From assembly GCF_040676675.1 (NCBI RefSeq), contig NZ_JBFAPK010000051.1, positions 1 to 61,997 on the forward strand: a stretch of DNA of 61,997 nucleotides. The letters run 5' to 3'. Shown in pieces: positions 1 through 8,029 of this stretch. The notes under the pieces were generated by a model that was not told the origin of the DNA, made no database searches, and saw only the letters and a program-made list of their open reading frames with translations. The position numbers were made by a program, and so were the translations under genes. The DNA is from JBFAPK01 sp040676675 (GTDB lineage Bacteria; Actinomycetota; Actinomycetes; Mycobacteriales; Micromonosporaceae). Within the stretch, counting starts at the first letter, position 1. The number at the start of each line of letters is the position of its first letter.

Positions 1-99
1 GAGGATGGCCGCCGCGACCGCCTCGGTGGCGCCCGCGGTGATCAGTACCTCGCCGTCGGGGTCGTATGCCAGACCCCAGAAGCGGCCCCGCGAAGCCCG
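1..99 (-). pseudogene. 5'-truncated class I/II aminotransferase fragment (runs off the left edge)
   Basis: Reading leftwards from about position 84 the minus strand encodes RFWGLAYDPDGEVLITAGAT followed by EAVAAAIL. This matches the segment around residue 80 of PLP-dependent class I/II aminotransferases of the DapC/methionine-aminotransferase type common in actinomycetes. No start codon or preceding 80 residues exist: the frame meets a TGA at 100-102, inside a dispersed palindrome that begins exactly where homology stops. The gene is therefore truncated at its 5' end within this window. Whether the remainder to the left is intact cannot be seen. A rearrangement at the palindrome or an assembly join are both possible. 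Confidence 0.6.
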
Positions 100-139
100 T
101 CAGGCTTGATGTCTTCGCGGGGCACGGCGGGCCCGACCC
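84..139. repeat. Partial copy of dispersed palindromic repeat (family 1)
   Basis: This stretch, read on the minus strand, closely matches the complete palindrome at 30795-30867: the arm GGGCCCGCCGTGCC, then CGCGAAGACATCA, CGCCTGACGGG-like loop and the start of the second arm GCTTCGCGGGG. Here the distal half of the second arm is missing, replaced by aminotransferase coding sequence. A further CTTCGCGGGGTGCGG copy of the inner arm follows to the right at 139-153. Such palindromes are REP-like intergenic elements without their own genes. Confidence 0.7.
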
Positions 140-286
140 TTCGCGGGGTGCGGTCCGCCCGGACGCCGAGGTCCCGTTCCCGCCGGGTTGCGGTCCGCCG
201 CTCGGGCGGGAGGTCGGCTCAGGGGTGCCCGCCGTGGGAACGCGCGATTGGCTGCGGCTCGGGCGACGATGCCGCGGGACCGCTAG

Positions 287-335
287 GAGGGTGTTTGCGG
301 AGGCTCGCGACGGGCGAGCCTCCGCAAACACCCTC
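287..335. terminator. Perfect 21-bp inverted repeat, 7-nt loop
   Basis: Arms 287-307 and 315-335 are perfectly complementary over 21 bp (left arm begins GAGGGTGTTTGCGGAGG), with loop CGACGGG at 308-314. It lies in a gene-free stretch of about 440 bp between the aminotransferase fragment and the lipoprotein gene. No U-run follows, which is usual for actinobacterial hairpin terminators. It could also be a mobile-element end or a REP-like element; nothing else in the stretch looks coding. Confidence 0.55.
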
Positions 336-539
336 TACGTAATTGGGGGTGGGCACTGGGTAATTGTTCGAGCGTGCGGGGAATTCGCGGCGCGTGGCGA
401 CGGTCCGCCGATCGAGGTGGTACGGGATGGGCGGGCGGATGGTTCAACGGATTTCTGTGAAATGGTCCACCGTCAATTCTTAATCCGGCGGGGGCCGGGG
501 GCCGTACTACCGCGTGACTTGCCAACTCTAGGAGGGCAC

Positions 540-1196
540 GTGGCACCGATGAAGCGATCCGTCATCCTGGCCGGCGCGATGGCCGGCGCATTGGCCGCCC
601 TCACGGCCTGCGCCCCCGCCGGATACAACGCCGACGCCGCGGGCGACACCCAACCGGTGGCCAACGAGGCAGCCGCCGCGGCCGAGCCCACCCCCAGCGC
701 CAGCCCCTCGGCCGAGGCGCCGCCGGCCAAGGAGGTCGACCTCACCGAGCAGCTCATCGGCAAGAAGATCGCCAAGATGGGGCAGGTCGTGACCGACGAG
801 AAGGGCTGGGTGCTGTACCGGTTCGACAAGGACAGCGCCAACCCGCCGACCTCGAACTGCGCCGGCGACTGCGCCCGGGTCTGGCCCCCGGCGCTGACCG
901 ACGGGCAGCCGAAGCTGCAGGGCATCTCCGAGGAGAAGGTCGGCACGGTCGACCGCGCGGACGGGACGAAGCAGCTCACCCTGGGCGGCTGGCCGCTGTA
1001 CCGGTACATCGGGGACCCGAAGCCGGGCGCCTGGAAGGGCCAGGGCGTCGGCGGTACCTGGTTCGTGGTCGCGCCGGACGGCAAGAAGAACCTCACCTGC
1101 CTGCCGAAGGGAACCCCCACCCCGGTACCCCCGCCGGCCGCGGACGGCGACGGCGGCTCGGCCCAGAACAGCGGCGGCAGCAGCTACTCGTACTGA
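540..1196 (+). CDS. Secreted lipoprotein with COG4315-type repeat
   Basis: Exported protein of about 215 residues. The N-terminus (MKRSVILAGAMAGALAALTAC) is a lipoprotein signal peptide with the lipobox LTAC, so it should be lipid-anchored outside the membrane. After a Pro/Ala/Glu-rich linker come two short repeats with the signatures GWVLYRF...NCAGDCARVWPP and WPLYRYIGD...G.WFVVAPDG, typical of the 'secreted repeat of unknown function' family (COG4315), seen also in predicted electron-transfer or haem-associated lipoproteins. Both GTG 540 and ATG 549 are in frame; AGGAGG at 530-535 is 4 nt before GTG and 13 nt before ATG, so GTG 540 is slightly favoured, but the signal peptide starts sensibly at ATG. 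The substrate is unknown. Confidence 0.85.
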   Translation: MAPMKRSVILAGAMAGALAALTACAPAGYNADAAGDTQPVANEAAAAAEPTPSASPSAEAPPAKEVDLTEQLIGKKIAKMGQVVTDEKGWVLYRFDKDSANPPTSNCAGDCARVWPPALTDGQPKLQGISEEKVGTVDRADGTKQLTLGGWPLYRYIGDPKPGAWKGQGVGGTWFVVAPDGKKNLTCLPKGTPTPVPPPAADGDGGSAQNSGGSSYSY

Positions 1197-1588
1197 TCGG
1201 GTCGGCGGCGACGACCCGGGCGGCGGCAGCGGCCGGCGCGACGTCACGGTGGCCGGCCGTAGCCCCCGCGCGAGGGGTGACGGCCGGCGCGCCGCGTCGG
1301 CGCCCAGGTCGCCGAGGAGCCGGGCCGGGCGTACGCCGGCGCGGAGCGGGCCGCTTTCCTCCGGGGTTTCCCGCCCTCGGGGGTTTCCCGGGCCGGCGCG
1401 AACCGGCGGCATCGGCCGAACGGACGATCCCCGGGGATCACCGCCGCCAACATAAGTCTTTTTTAAGTGTGGCGTAAGAAAGTCCTATGTCTCGCCGGAC
1501 GCATTGACGGTGTGCCAATGCGCTCCATACGGTTTCGTCGAGTTTTGATCCGGCGAGTTCCGGTCCATTGTTTTGGAGGGTGGCACCT
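1197..1588. other. Intergenic region with AT-richer leader
   Basis: About 390 bp without a convincing gene. The first 250 bp are featureless GC-rich sequence. From about 1450 the DNA becomes relatively AT-rich (a run of six T at about 1460), as expected for the promoter and leader of the gene at 1589. Confidence 0.5.
1504..1533 (+). promoter_or_regulatory. Candidate sigma-70/HrdB-like promoter
   Basis: TTGACG at 1504-1509 is followed after 18 bp by TACGGT at 1528-1533, about 55 nt upstream of the start of the DUF4142 gene. The -35 box is near-consensus; the -10 box is weak. No other candidate in this leader is better. Confidence 0.45.
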
Positions 1589-2470
1589 ATGGTGACGGCA
1601 GCGCCGCGCCCGTACCGGCAACGCCTGACCGCGATTCTGGTCACCGGTACGGCCGCTTTGCTTCTCGGCGCGTTGTCGGTGCCGGCGCCGGCCGGGGCGA
1701 GCCCGAACGCGGGCGGCCCGCTGGACCAGGTGGCGGCGGCGGACGGGGTGCCGGCGCGGCTGCCCGCGGCGCTGCGGACCACGGCGCCGGGGAGCAACGG
1801 GGTGCCGAACCCGATCGAGGAGTTGCCCAGGTCCCCGTCGGCGGGCGGGCCGCTCGGCGCGGCCGACCGGGACCTCGTGGTGAAGGTCCGGCTCGCCGGT
1901 CTCTGGGAGATGCCGGCCAGCAAGATGGCCACCGAGAAGGGCAGCTCGCCGCGGGTACGCGAGATCGGCGTCGAGATCGGCAAGCAGCACGCCCGGCTCG
2001 ACGAGTTGGCCCGCGCCGCCGCGGCGAAGCTCAACATCCCGCTGCCCGACGAGCCGACCGCCGAACAGCAGGGCTGGCTGGGCGAGATGCGGCGGGCCTC
2101 CGGCGCGGACTTCGACCGGGTCTACGTCGACCGGCTCCGGGCCGCGCACGGCAAGATCTTCCCGGCCATCGCCACCGTCCGCTCCGGCACCCGCAACGAC
2201 ATCGTCCGGGAGCTGGCCGCACAGGCCAACGCCTTCGTCCTGACCCACCTGACCCTGCTGGAGAGCACCGGGCTCGTCGCGTACGACGCGCTGCCGCAGC
2301 CGCCGCCCCCCGCCCCCGCCGCCGCGGCGGCCGCGGCCGTCGGCGGCGGATCCCTCTTCGACCCGCGGGCCAACGCCGGCGGTGTGGACCCGACCGTCGT
2401 CTGGATCGTGCTCGCCGCCGCGTTGATCGCCGGCGCGTACAGCACGGTCCGCCTGATCCGAGCCCGCTGA
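1589..2470 (+). CDS. DUF4142 exported protein
   Basis: Predicted secreted or membrane-anchored protein of 293 residues. It has an N-terminal signal peptide (hydrophobic LTAILVTGTAALLLGALSV, Ala-rich cleavage region), a helical core matching the DUF4142 family (AADRDLVVKVRLAGLWEMPA...GKQHARLDELARAAAAKLNI...FDRVYVDRLRAAHGKI) and, after a Pro/Ala-rich linker, a C-terminal membrane segment (VVWIVLAAALIAGAYSTVRL) ending in basic residues. The family is helical and often linked to envelope stress; its function is unknown. ATG 1589 is chosen because GGAGG at 1575-1579 lies 9 nt upstream; an in-frame TTG at 1568 has no ribosome site. The next gene starts 32 bp downstream, so the two are probably co-transcribed. 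Confidence 0.85.
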   Translation: MVTAAPRPYRQRLTAILVTGTAALLLGALSVPAPAGASPNAGGPLDQVAAADGVPARLPAALRTTAPGSNGVPNPIEELPRSPSAGGPLGAADRDLVVKVRLAGLWEMPASKMATEKGSSPRVREIGVEIGKQHARLDELARAAAAKLNIPLPDEPTAEQQGWLGEMRRASGADFDRVYVDRLRAAHGKIFPAIATVRSGTRNDIVRELAAQANAFVLTHLTLLESTGLVAYDALPQPPPPAPAAAAAAAVGGGSLFDPRANAGGVDPTVVWIVLAAALIAGAYSTVRLIRAR

Positions 2471-2502
2471 CCCCCATCCCTCAAGGAACGAGGTACCACC
2501 AG

Positions 2503-3498
2503 GTGAACACTCGCCAGCGGTACGCCCGGCGGCGCCAGCTGTCGGCGACCGGTAAGCCGACCCGCAACAGGCGTCTCATCGCCGTCCTGGCCACGCTCGG
2601 CGTCTTCGGCGCCCTCGTCGCCGTGACCCAGGTGTCCTCCGCCGGCACGTGGGGCCGGCGACCGCCCCGGGGCAGTGCCGCGTGCCCGCCGGCCACGACC
2701 GCGCCGGCGACGAGCGCACCGGCGGGCACCCCGGCCGCGGGCGGTTCGGCGACGCCCGGTCCGGCCAACGGCGCGAACCCGTCCGGCTCCCCGTACCGGG
2801 ACCACGGCGCGATGCAGCACCCGGGCGACGGCCAGCAGCCGGGCAACCTCGACGCGCAGTCGCGCCGGGGCCGGGGCAACTGCACGCCGAGCAGCGGCGG
2901 CAACAACGGTGGCAACAACGGGGCGACCCCGCCGGCCGGCGGCAACGGCGGGCTGGAGATCCTCGGCAACAGCTGCGCGAACAGCCGGCTCCAGGCGCAC
3001 GACGGCTTCCAGCTCGGCGAGCGCTGCGTCGGTACGGCCTTCGGCGAGGTCGCCTCGGCCGAGGACAACCCGACGCTGCTGATCACCGACGCGCCCCGCC
3101 GGGTCCGCGCCAACCAGCCGTTCACCATCAAGGTCAGCACGCGCAACCTGGTCCGGGACCGGTTCCTCGCCGCGGCGCAGGGCGGCTACTACAAGGAGAG
3201 CGGCTTCCTCAACGACCAGGGGCTGACCCGGGGCCACTTCCACACGGCCTGCCGGATGCTGGCCAGCCAGCGCTCCGCGCCCGCGCCGGATCCGGTACCG
3301 GCCTTCTTCGTGGCGACCGAGGACGGCAAGGGCGGCGCCCAGCCGGACGAGGTGACGGTGACGATCCCGGGCCTGCCGACGGCGGGCGAGGCGCAGTGCG
3401 CCTCCTGGGCCGGCGACGGCTCGCACCGGGTCCCGATGATGCAGCGCGCGAACCAGATCCCGGCCTTCGACGTCATCCGGATCACGGTCACCCGCTGA
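2503..3498 (+). CDS. Exported actinobacterial protein of unknown function
   Basis: 331 residues. A basic N-terminus (VNTRQRYARRRQL, then TRNRR) precedes one hydrophobic segment (LIAVLATLGVFGALVAVTQV), so it is exported or a type II membrane protein. A low-complexity Pro/Ala/Gly/Asn linker (about 60-150, with NNGGNNG) leads to a C-terminal domain with four or more Cys (NSCANSRL, ERCVG, HTACRM, AQCASW), which may form disulfides, and the motif LTRGHFHTACRML. I recall similar secreted proteins next to DUF4142 genes in actinomycetes but cannot name a function. GTG 2503 is used; AAGGAACGAGG lies upstream. It probably forms an operon with the DUF4142 gene. Confidence 0.8.
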   Translation: MNTRQRYARRRQLSATGKPTRNRRLIAVLATLGVFGALVAVTQVSSAGTWGRRPPRGSAACPPATTAPATSAPAGTPAAGGSATPGPANGANPSGSPYRDHGAMQHPGDGQQPGNLDAQSRRGRGNCTPSSGGNNGGNNGATPPAGGNGGLEILGNSCANSRLQAHDGFQLGERCVGTAFGEVASAEDNPTLLITDAPRRVRANQPFTIKVSTRNLVRDRFLAAAQGGYYKESGFLNDQGLTRGHFHTACRMLASQRSAPAPDPVPAFFVATEDGKGGAQPDEVTVTIPGLPTAGEAQCASWAGDGSHRVPMMQRANQIPAFDVIRITVTR

Positions 3499-3680
3499 CC
3501 GGTGCCGGGGCGGTCCAGGCCCGCCCCGGCACCGGCTCCCTACCCGGAGCGGGCCCGGGAGGCGTCGTACCCGTCCCATCCGCGGGTCGCGACGCCAGGT
3601 CCCCCAACCCCTCACCCACAGGTCCGCTCCGGTCCGGGCGGCGTCGGGACGCGCACGGTCGTCCCGGCGCCGCCCTTTCC

Positions 3681-3778
3681 GTGTACGCCCCGTCCGCGCC
3701 GGTCGCCGCTCTCCTGGTGTACGCCCCGTCCGTGCCGGTCGCCGCTCTCCTGGTGTACGCCCCGTCCGTGCCGGTCGC
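3681..3778 (+). repeat. 36-bp tandem repeat, about 2.7 copies
   Basis: Units at 3681-3716, 3717-3752 and 3753-3778 (partial) share GTGTACGCCCCGTCCGTGCC plus GGTCGCCGCTCTCCTG, with only one base different between the first two. They lie in the 365-bp gap between the exported protein gene and the glycosylase gene. The remainder of that gap (3499-3680 and 3779-3863) shows no gene. Confidence 0.85.
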
Positions 3779-3863
3779 TCGCGGCCGGCGCCCCCGGGGC
3801 GGGTCCACCGCTCGCGGCGGGCACCACGAGCCGGCGGCGGGCGCGGCATGGCAGAGTGTCCGG

Positions 3864-4781
3864 GTGACCGAGACCCGGCCGGAGCTGACCCGGCGGCTGC
3901 GCCCGCCGGCGGGCTACCGGTTCTCGGAGTCGGTGGGGCAGCTCGCGATGGGCCGGCACGACCCGTGCGCCCGCCTCGTGGACGGCGCCTTCTGGTGGTC
4001 GACGCGCACCCCGGCGGGCGCCGCCACGCTCTCGCTGCGGCCCGACGGCGGAGAGCTGCTGGCCGCCGGCTACGGTCCGGGCGCGGCCTGGGTGGTCGAG
4101 CGGGCCGACGCGGTCGCCGGGCTGCGCGACGACCTCACCGGCTTCGCCGAACTCGCCGCCGCCCATCCCGTGGTGGAGCGGCTGGCGCGGGAGCTGCGCG
4201 GGCTGCGGTTGCCCGCCACCGGACAGGTCTTCCCCCGGCTGCTGCGGGCGATCCTGGAGCAGAAGGTCACCGGCAAGGAGGCGTACCGGGCGTACGCGGC
4301 CACGGTCCGCAGGTTCGGTACGCCGGCGCCCGGACCGGTGCCGCTCTGGACCCCGCCCGAGCCGGCCGCCGTCGCCGCGGCCCCGTACTGGGTGTTCCAC
4401 CCGTTCGGGGTGGAACAGCGGCGGGCCGAGACGCTGCGGCGGGCCGCCGCCGTCGCCGACCGGCTGGAGCGCTGCGCCGACCCGGCCGAGGCGACCCGAC
4501 GGCTGACGTCCATCCCGGGGATCGGGCCGTGGACCGCCGCCGAGGTGGTACGCGTCGCGTTCGGCGACCCGGACGCGGTCAGCGTCGGCGACTACCACAT
4601 CCCGAACATGGTGAGCTGGGCGCTGGCCGGTGAGGCGCGGGGCGACGACGCCCGGATGCTGGCGCTGCTGGCGCCGTTCCGGGGGCACCGCGGGCGGGTC
4701 TGCGCGCTGCTGACCGCCGGCGGCTGGCAGGCGCCCCGGTTCGGCCCCCGGATGCCGATCCGCTCCTTCGCCCGCTTCTGA
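3864..4781 (+). CDS. DNA-3-methyladenine glycosylase, AlkA-like (HhH-GPD)
   Basis: 305-residue base-excision repair glycosylase, expected to remove alkylated purines from DNA by hydrolysis of the N-glycosidic bond. The helix-hairpin-helix is LTSIPGIGPWTAAEV (about 214-228) and the catalytic aspartate is D243 in SVGDYHIPN; the preceding LLRAILEQKVTGKEA (127-141) is the conserved helix of the HhH-GPD fold. An N-terminal AlkA-like domain (residues 1-110) is divergent. GTG 3864 fits the length; there is no strong ribosome site before it (GTGTCCGG), so a short or leaderless start is possible. It stands alone, followed by about 200 bp without any gene. Confidence 0.87.
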   Translation: MTETRPELTRRLRPPAGYRFSESVGQLAMGRHDPCARLVDGAFWWSTRTPAGAATLSLRPDGGELLAAGYGPGAAWVVERADAVAGLRDDLTGFAELAAAHPVVERLARELRGLRLPATGQVFPRLLRAILEQKVTGKEAYRAYAATVRRFGTPAPGPVPLWTPPEPAAVAAAPYWVFHPFGVEQRRAETLRRAAAVADRLERCADPAEATRRLTSIPGIGPWTAAEVVRVAFGDPDAVSVGDYHIPNMVSWALAGEARGDDARMLALLAPFRGHRGRVCALLTAGGWQAPRFGPRMPIRSFARF

Positions 4782-4980
4782 GGTCCCTTTGCGGGCGACC
4801 GCACGCCGATGCCACGAGCAGCCACCTGCCGGGCGACGCCCCCACCCTGCGCCCGTCGTGGTGGCTTGGTCAACGGCTTGGCGATGTCGCCCGACTCGTC
4901 CGGTGCGCGGGTGCGGATCATGTCCTCCGCCGGACGGAGATCATGCCCAAGATCCCTCCATCACCAACCGCGACACGCCT

Positions 4981-5553
4981 TCAGGCCGGCTCGACGACCG
5001 CCCCCAACATGCGGGTTATCCGGACGGTCAGCAGGTCGGGGTCGGCGTCGCGCAGGGCCGGGGTACCGATGATCCGGCGCATCAGCCAGGTGCCGGCCAG
5101 TAGCGCCAGGCCAAGTTCGGCCCGTTCCTGGGCGTGCCGGCCGTCGAGTGCGGCGGTGAACCGCGCGCCCACGTGCTTCGCGATGCCCTCTCTTATGATC
5201 TCCGCAGCTCGCGGGTTGGCCGCGGACTTGAGCATCAGCTCGAACGGCCCCAGATGATCGGCGTCCGGTGCGGTGCCGGCCACCAGGGCGCGGGCCGTCT
5301 CCGCCGCGAGATCGGCCGGGCCGCGCGGAACCATCGTGGGCCGGGCGAATGAGACGTCGACGACCTCGGTGAAAAGCCCTTCCTTGGAACCGAAGTAGCG
5401 ATTGACCAGCATCGCCGTCACCCCGGCGGCCTCAGCGATCTCGCGCACGCCCACACCGTCGTAGCCGTGCCGGGTGAACGCGTTGATCGCCGAGGCCAGG
5501 ATGGCCTGCCGGGTCGCCGCGGCATTTCGCGGTCGCGCCGCGCTGTCCGTCAT
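4981..5553 (-). CDS. TetR-family transcriptional repressor
   Basis: 190 residues with an N-terminal TetR HTH (ATRQAILASAINAFTRHGYDG then VGVREIAEAAGVTAMLVNRYFGSKEGLF, about residues 13-60) and a helical ligand-binding C-terminal domain. It is divergent from the SDR gene at 5631 with only 77 bp between start codons, and that gap holds two dyads (5563-5578, 5591-5606) suited to TetR binding. It probably represses both itself and the SDR gene. The inducer is unknown. Confidence 0.92.
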   Translation of the reverse strand: MTDSAARPRNAAATRQAILASAINAFTRHGYDGVGVREIAEAAGVTAMLVNRYFGSKEGLFTEVVDVSFARPTMVPRGPADLAAETARALVAGTAPDADHLGPFELMLKSAANPRAAEIIREGIAKHVGARFTAALDGRHAQERAELGLALLAGTWLMRRIIGTPALRDADPDLLTVRITRMLGAVVEPA

Positions 5554-5562
5554 GGCTACATA

Positions 5563-5606
5563 GTCTACCGGTGTAAACTTACGGTGGGTAGTCTACGACT
5601 GTAGAC
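5563..5606. promoter_or_regulatory. Paired TetR operators GTCTAC-N4-GTAGAC
   Basis: Site A (5563-5578) reads GTCTACCGGTGTAAAC, one mismatch from a perfect dyad; site B (5591-5606) reads GTCTACGACTGTAGAC, a perfect 6+4+6 dyad. Their centres are 28 bp apart. They occupy the divergent promoter region of tetR and the SDR gene, so binding would block both promoters. The assignment to this regulator is inference from position and symmetry. Confidence 0.8.
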
Positions 5607-5630
5607 AAAATCTCCACCTCAGGAGTTCTC

Positions 5631-6431
5631 ATGGATCTTCAGCTCACTGGCCGTCGCGCACTGATCACCGGATCGACATCCGGACTCGGGGAGGCCATCG
5701 CCCGGCTGCTCGCCCGGGAGGGCGCCGAGGTCGTCATCCACGGCCGCGGCGCCGAACGGGCGCAGGTCGTCGCCGACTCGATCGCCACCGAGGGTGGGAA
5801 AGCCTCGATCGCCGTCGGCGACCTCGCCACCGACGCCGGCGCGGACCAGGTGGCCGAGAGCGCGCTGAGCGGCGGCGACATCGACATCCTGGTCAACAAC
5901 GCGGGCGCCTACCAGCACCTGAACTGGGCCGACGCCACCCCGGACATCTGGGTGGACACCTACAACATCAACGTCGTGTCCGGCGTACGGATGATCCAGC
6001 GCATGGTTCCCGCCATGCGCGAGCGCGACTACGGCCGGGTCGTCACCATCGGCGGCGGCCTCGGCATACAGCCGTTCAACAACCATCCGCACTACAACGC
6101 CTCGCTCGCCGCCCGGCACAATCTGGCCGTGTCGCTCGCCCGGGACCTGGCCGGCACCCGGGTCACCTCCAACGTCGTGTCCCCCGGCGCGATCCTCGTC
6201 CCGGCCGTGCAGGACTTCCTGGTCAAGCTGTCACCCGAACGCGGTTGGGGAGAGACCTGGGAAGAGATCGAGTTCAACTCGGTTCGCGAGATCGTGCCCA
6301 ACGACCGCGTGCGCTACGGCAGACCCGAGGAGATCGCGGGAGCGGTCGCCTACCTCTGCGGCCCCTCCGCCGAATACATCAGCGGTGCGACGATCCGCGT
6401 CGACGGCGGAACCGTTCGCAGCGCCTTCTGA
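5631..6431 (+). CDS. SDR-family oxidoreductase, atypical active site
   Basis: 266 residues with a Rossmann fold: cofactor motif TGSTSGLGEA (13-22, TGxxxGxG), NNAG at 89-92, and the C-terminal SGATIRVDGGTVRSAF ending typical of classical SDRs. The catalytic region is unusual: Y155 is present in HYNASLAA, but the expected lysine of YxxxK is L159, and the expected serine 13 residues before Tyr is glycine (VTIGGGLG, 138-145). It may be a non-catalytic or differently acting SDR. AGGAG at 5621-5625 sits 5 nt before ATG 5631. Expression is likely controlled by the divergent TetR protein. The substrate is unknown. Confidence 0.88.
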   Translation: MDLQLTGRRALITGSTSGLGEAIARLLAREGAEVVIHGRGAERAQVVADSIATEGGKASIAVGDLATDAGADQVAESALSGGDIDILVNNAGAYQHLNWADATPDIWVDTYNINVVSGVRMIQRMVPAMRERDYGRVVTIGGGLGIQPFNNHPHYNASLAARHNLAVSLARDLAGTRVTSNVVSPGAILVPAVQDFLVKLSPERGWGETWEEIEFNSVREIVPNDRVRYGRPEEIAGAVAYLCGPSAEYISGATIRVDGGTVRSAF

Positions 6432-6456
6432 GGCGGAACCTCCCGGGGCCGGAGAC

Positions 6457-6669
6457 TCAGACGACCTCGCGGAGGTCGGCCAGGGTCAGCGGGGTGCGGT
6501 CGCGCAGCAGCCGCTCCAGCGCCTCGACGCTGCCGACCTCGCCGAGCACGTCCTTGCCGCCGCCCACCTCGGGCCGGTACAGCCGGACCAGCCGGTAGCG
6601 GTACCGCCCCTGGATCAGCTCGATGGTCACCCGCCAGCGGCCGCAGCAGTCGCACACCCAACCCCGCAC
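6457..6669 (-). CDS. Small Cys-containing protein (70 aa)
   Basis: Short protein VRGWVCDCCGRWRVTIELIQ then GRYRYRLVRLYRPEVGGGKD, ending in LTLADLREVV. CDCC near the N-terminus could bind a metal but only three cysteines are visible, so a full zinc site would need dimerisation or other ligands. The codon use is typical of real genes here and the protein has charged, amphipathic character. It starts at GTG 6669 with no strong ribosome site and converges on the SDR gene 25 bp away. Function unknown. Confidence 0.6.
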   Translation of the reverse strand: MRGWVCDCCGRWRVTIELIQGRYRYRLVRLYRPEVGGGKDVLGEVGSVEALERLLRDRTPLTLADLREVV

Positions 6670-6867
6670 CCCGCGAAACTAGCTCTGAGCTGCGAAAACG
6701 CGGAGTGCGGACCGGTCACCGGCGAGGCTGGTGGGACGGGTGGGACGAGGCGGCGCGGTGATCTGCGACACTCCGGCGGCGCGGGCCGGCACCGCGGCGG
6801 CACCGGCCGGGACCGACGCGCCGACGGTTACCCCCACCGGCGGCAACCGGTCTGGTTGACTGGGCGG

Positions 6868-7959
6868 GTGCGACTGCCGATCAGCCCACCGGTCGAGCCG
6901 ATGCTGGCCAAGAGCGTGCCGGAACTTCCGGTCGCCGAGGGCATGACCTACGAGCCCAAGTGGGACGGCTTCCGCTGCCTGGTGTTCCGCGACGGCGACG
7001 AGGTCGAGCTGGCCAGCCGGGGCGGCAAGACGCTGACCCGGTACTTCCCGGAGGTGGTCGAGCAGGTCCGCCGGCAGCTGCCCGAGCGCTGCGTGGTCGA
7101 CGCCGAGGTCATCGTGGTCCGGCGCGACGGGCCGGGCGGCGCCGCGCGGCTCGACTTCGAGCTGCTGAGCCAGCGCATCCACCCGGCCGCCTCGCGGGTG
7201 AAGAAGCTGGCCGCCGAGACCCCCGCCGACCTGGTCGCCTTCGACCTGCTCGCGCTGGGCGACGAGGCGCTGCTGGAGAGCCCGTACGCGGCCCGACGGG
7301 CCCGGCTGACCGAGGCGCTGGCCGGGGTCACCCCGCCGGTGCACGTCACCCAGGTCACCACCGACGTGCCGACGGCCCGACGCTGGTTCGACCTGTTCGA
7401 GGGCGCCGGGCTGGACGGGCTGGTGGCGAAGGCGGCCGACCTGCCGTACGCCCCGGGCAAGCGGCTGATGTTCAAGGTCAAGCACGCCCGCACCGCCGAC
7501 GTGGTGGTGGCCGGCTTCCGCTGGCACAAGTCCGGTCCGGTGGTCGGTTCGCTGCTGCTCGGCCTCTACAACGGCGACGGGATGCTGCACCACGTCGGCG
7601 TGAGCGCCTCGTTCACCGCGGCCCGCCGGGCCGAGCTGCTGGAGGAGCTGGAGCCGTACCGGCACGACCTGGTCGGGCATCCCTGGCTGGCCGACGCTGC
7701 CGGCGACGGGCAGCGCGTACCGGGCGGTCTCAGCCGCTGGTCCGCCGGGAAGAACCTGGACTGGGAGCCGCTGCGCCCCGAACTGGTGGCCGAGGTCGGC
7801 TACGACGCGATGGAGGGCGACCGGTTCCGGCACACCGCGCAGTTCGTCCGCTGGCGGCCGGACCGGCAGCCGAACTCCTGCGACTACGAACAGCTCGAAC
7901 GACCGGTCCGCTTCGACGTGGAGCAGGTGCTCCGGGGCGACCCGGGCAAGCCGGCCTGA
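6868..7959 (+). CDS. ligC: ATP-dependent DNA ligase, LigC type
   Basis: 363 residues. The nucleotidyltransferase core contains ligase motif I EPKWDGFR with the adenylated lysine K31, motif III-like VAFDLLAL, motif IV GLDGLVAKAADLPYAPGKR and motif V LMFKVKHARTADVVV; an OB-fold follows (GSLLLGLYNGDGMLHHVGV). Length and order match the stand-alone LigC ligases of mycobacteria and other actinomycetes, which seal nicks in RNA-containing DNA repair intermediates. GTG 6868 gives the usual N-terminus (LPISPPVEPMLAKSVPELP). A separate LigD-type polymerase gene lies at 21131-22240; no Ku gene is in the window. Confidence 0.93.
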   Translation: MRLPISPPVEPMLAKSVPELPVAEGMTYEPKWDGFRCLVFRDGDEVELASRGGKTLTRYFPEVVEQVRRQLPERCVVDAEVIVVRRDGPGGAARLDFELLSQRIHPAASRVKKLAAETPADLVAFDLLALGDEALLESPYAARRARLTEALAGVTPPVHVTQVTTDVPTARRWFDLFEGAGLDGLVAKAADLPYAPGKRLMFKVKHARTADVVVAGFRWHKSGPVVGSLLLGLYNGDGMLHHVGVSASFTAARRAELLEELEPYRHDLVGHPWLADAAGDGQRVPGGLSRWSAGKNLDWEPLRPELVAEVGYDAMEGDRFRHTAQFVRWRPDRQPNSCDYEQLERPVRFDVEQVLRGDPGKPA

Positions 7960-8029
7960 CGGTACGGCCGCCGGGTAGGTCCGGCGGCGCCGCCGGACGT
8001 ACCCGGAAAGAAAATCATGGAGGAAGCTG

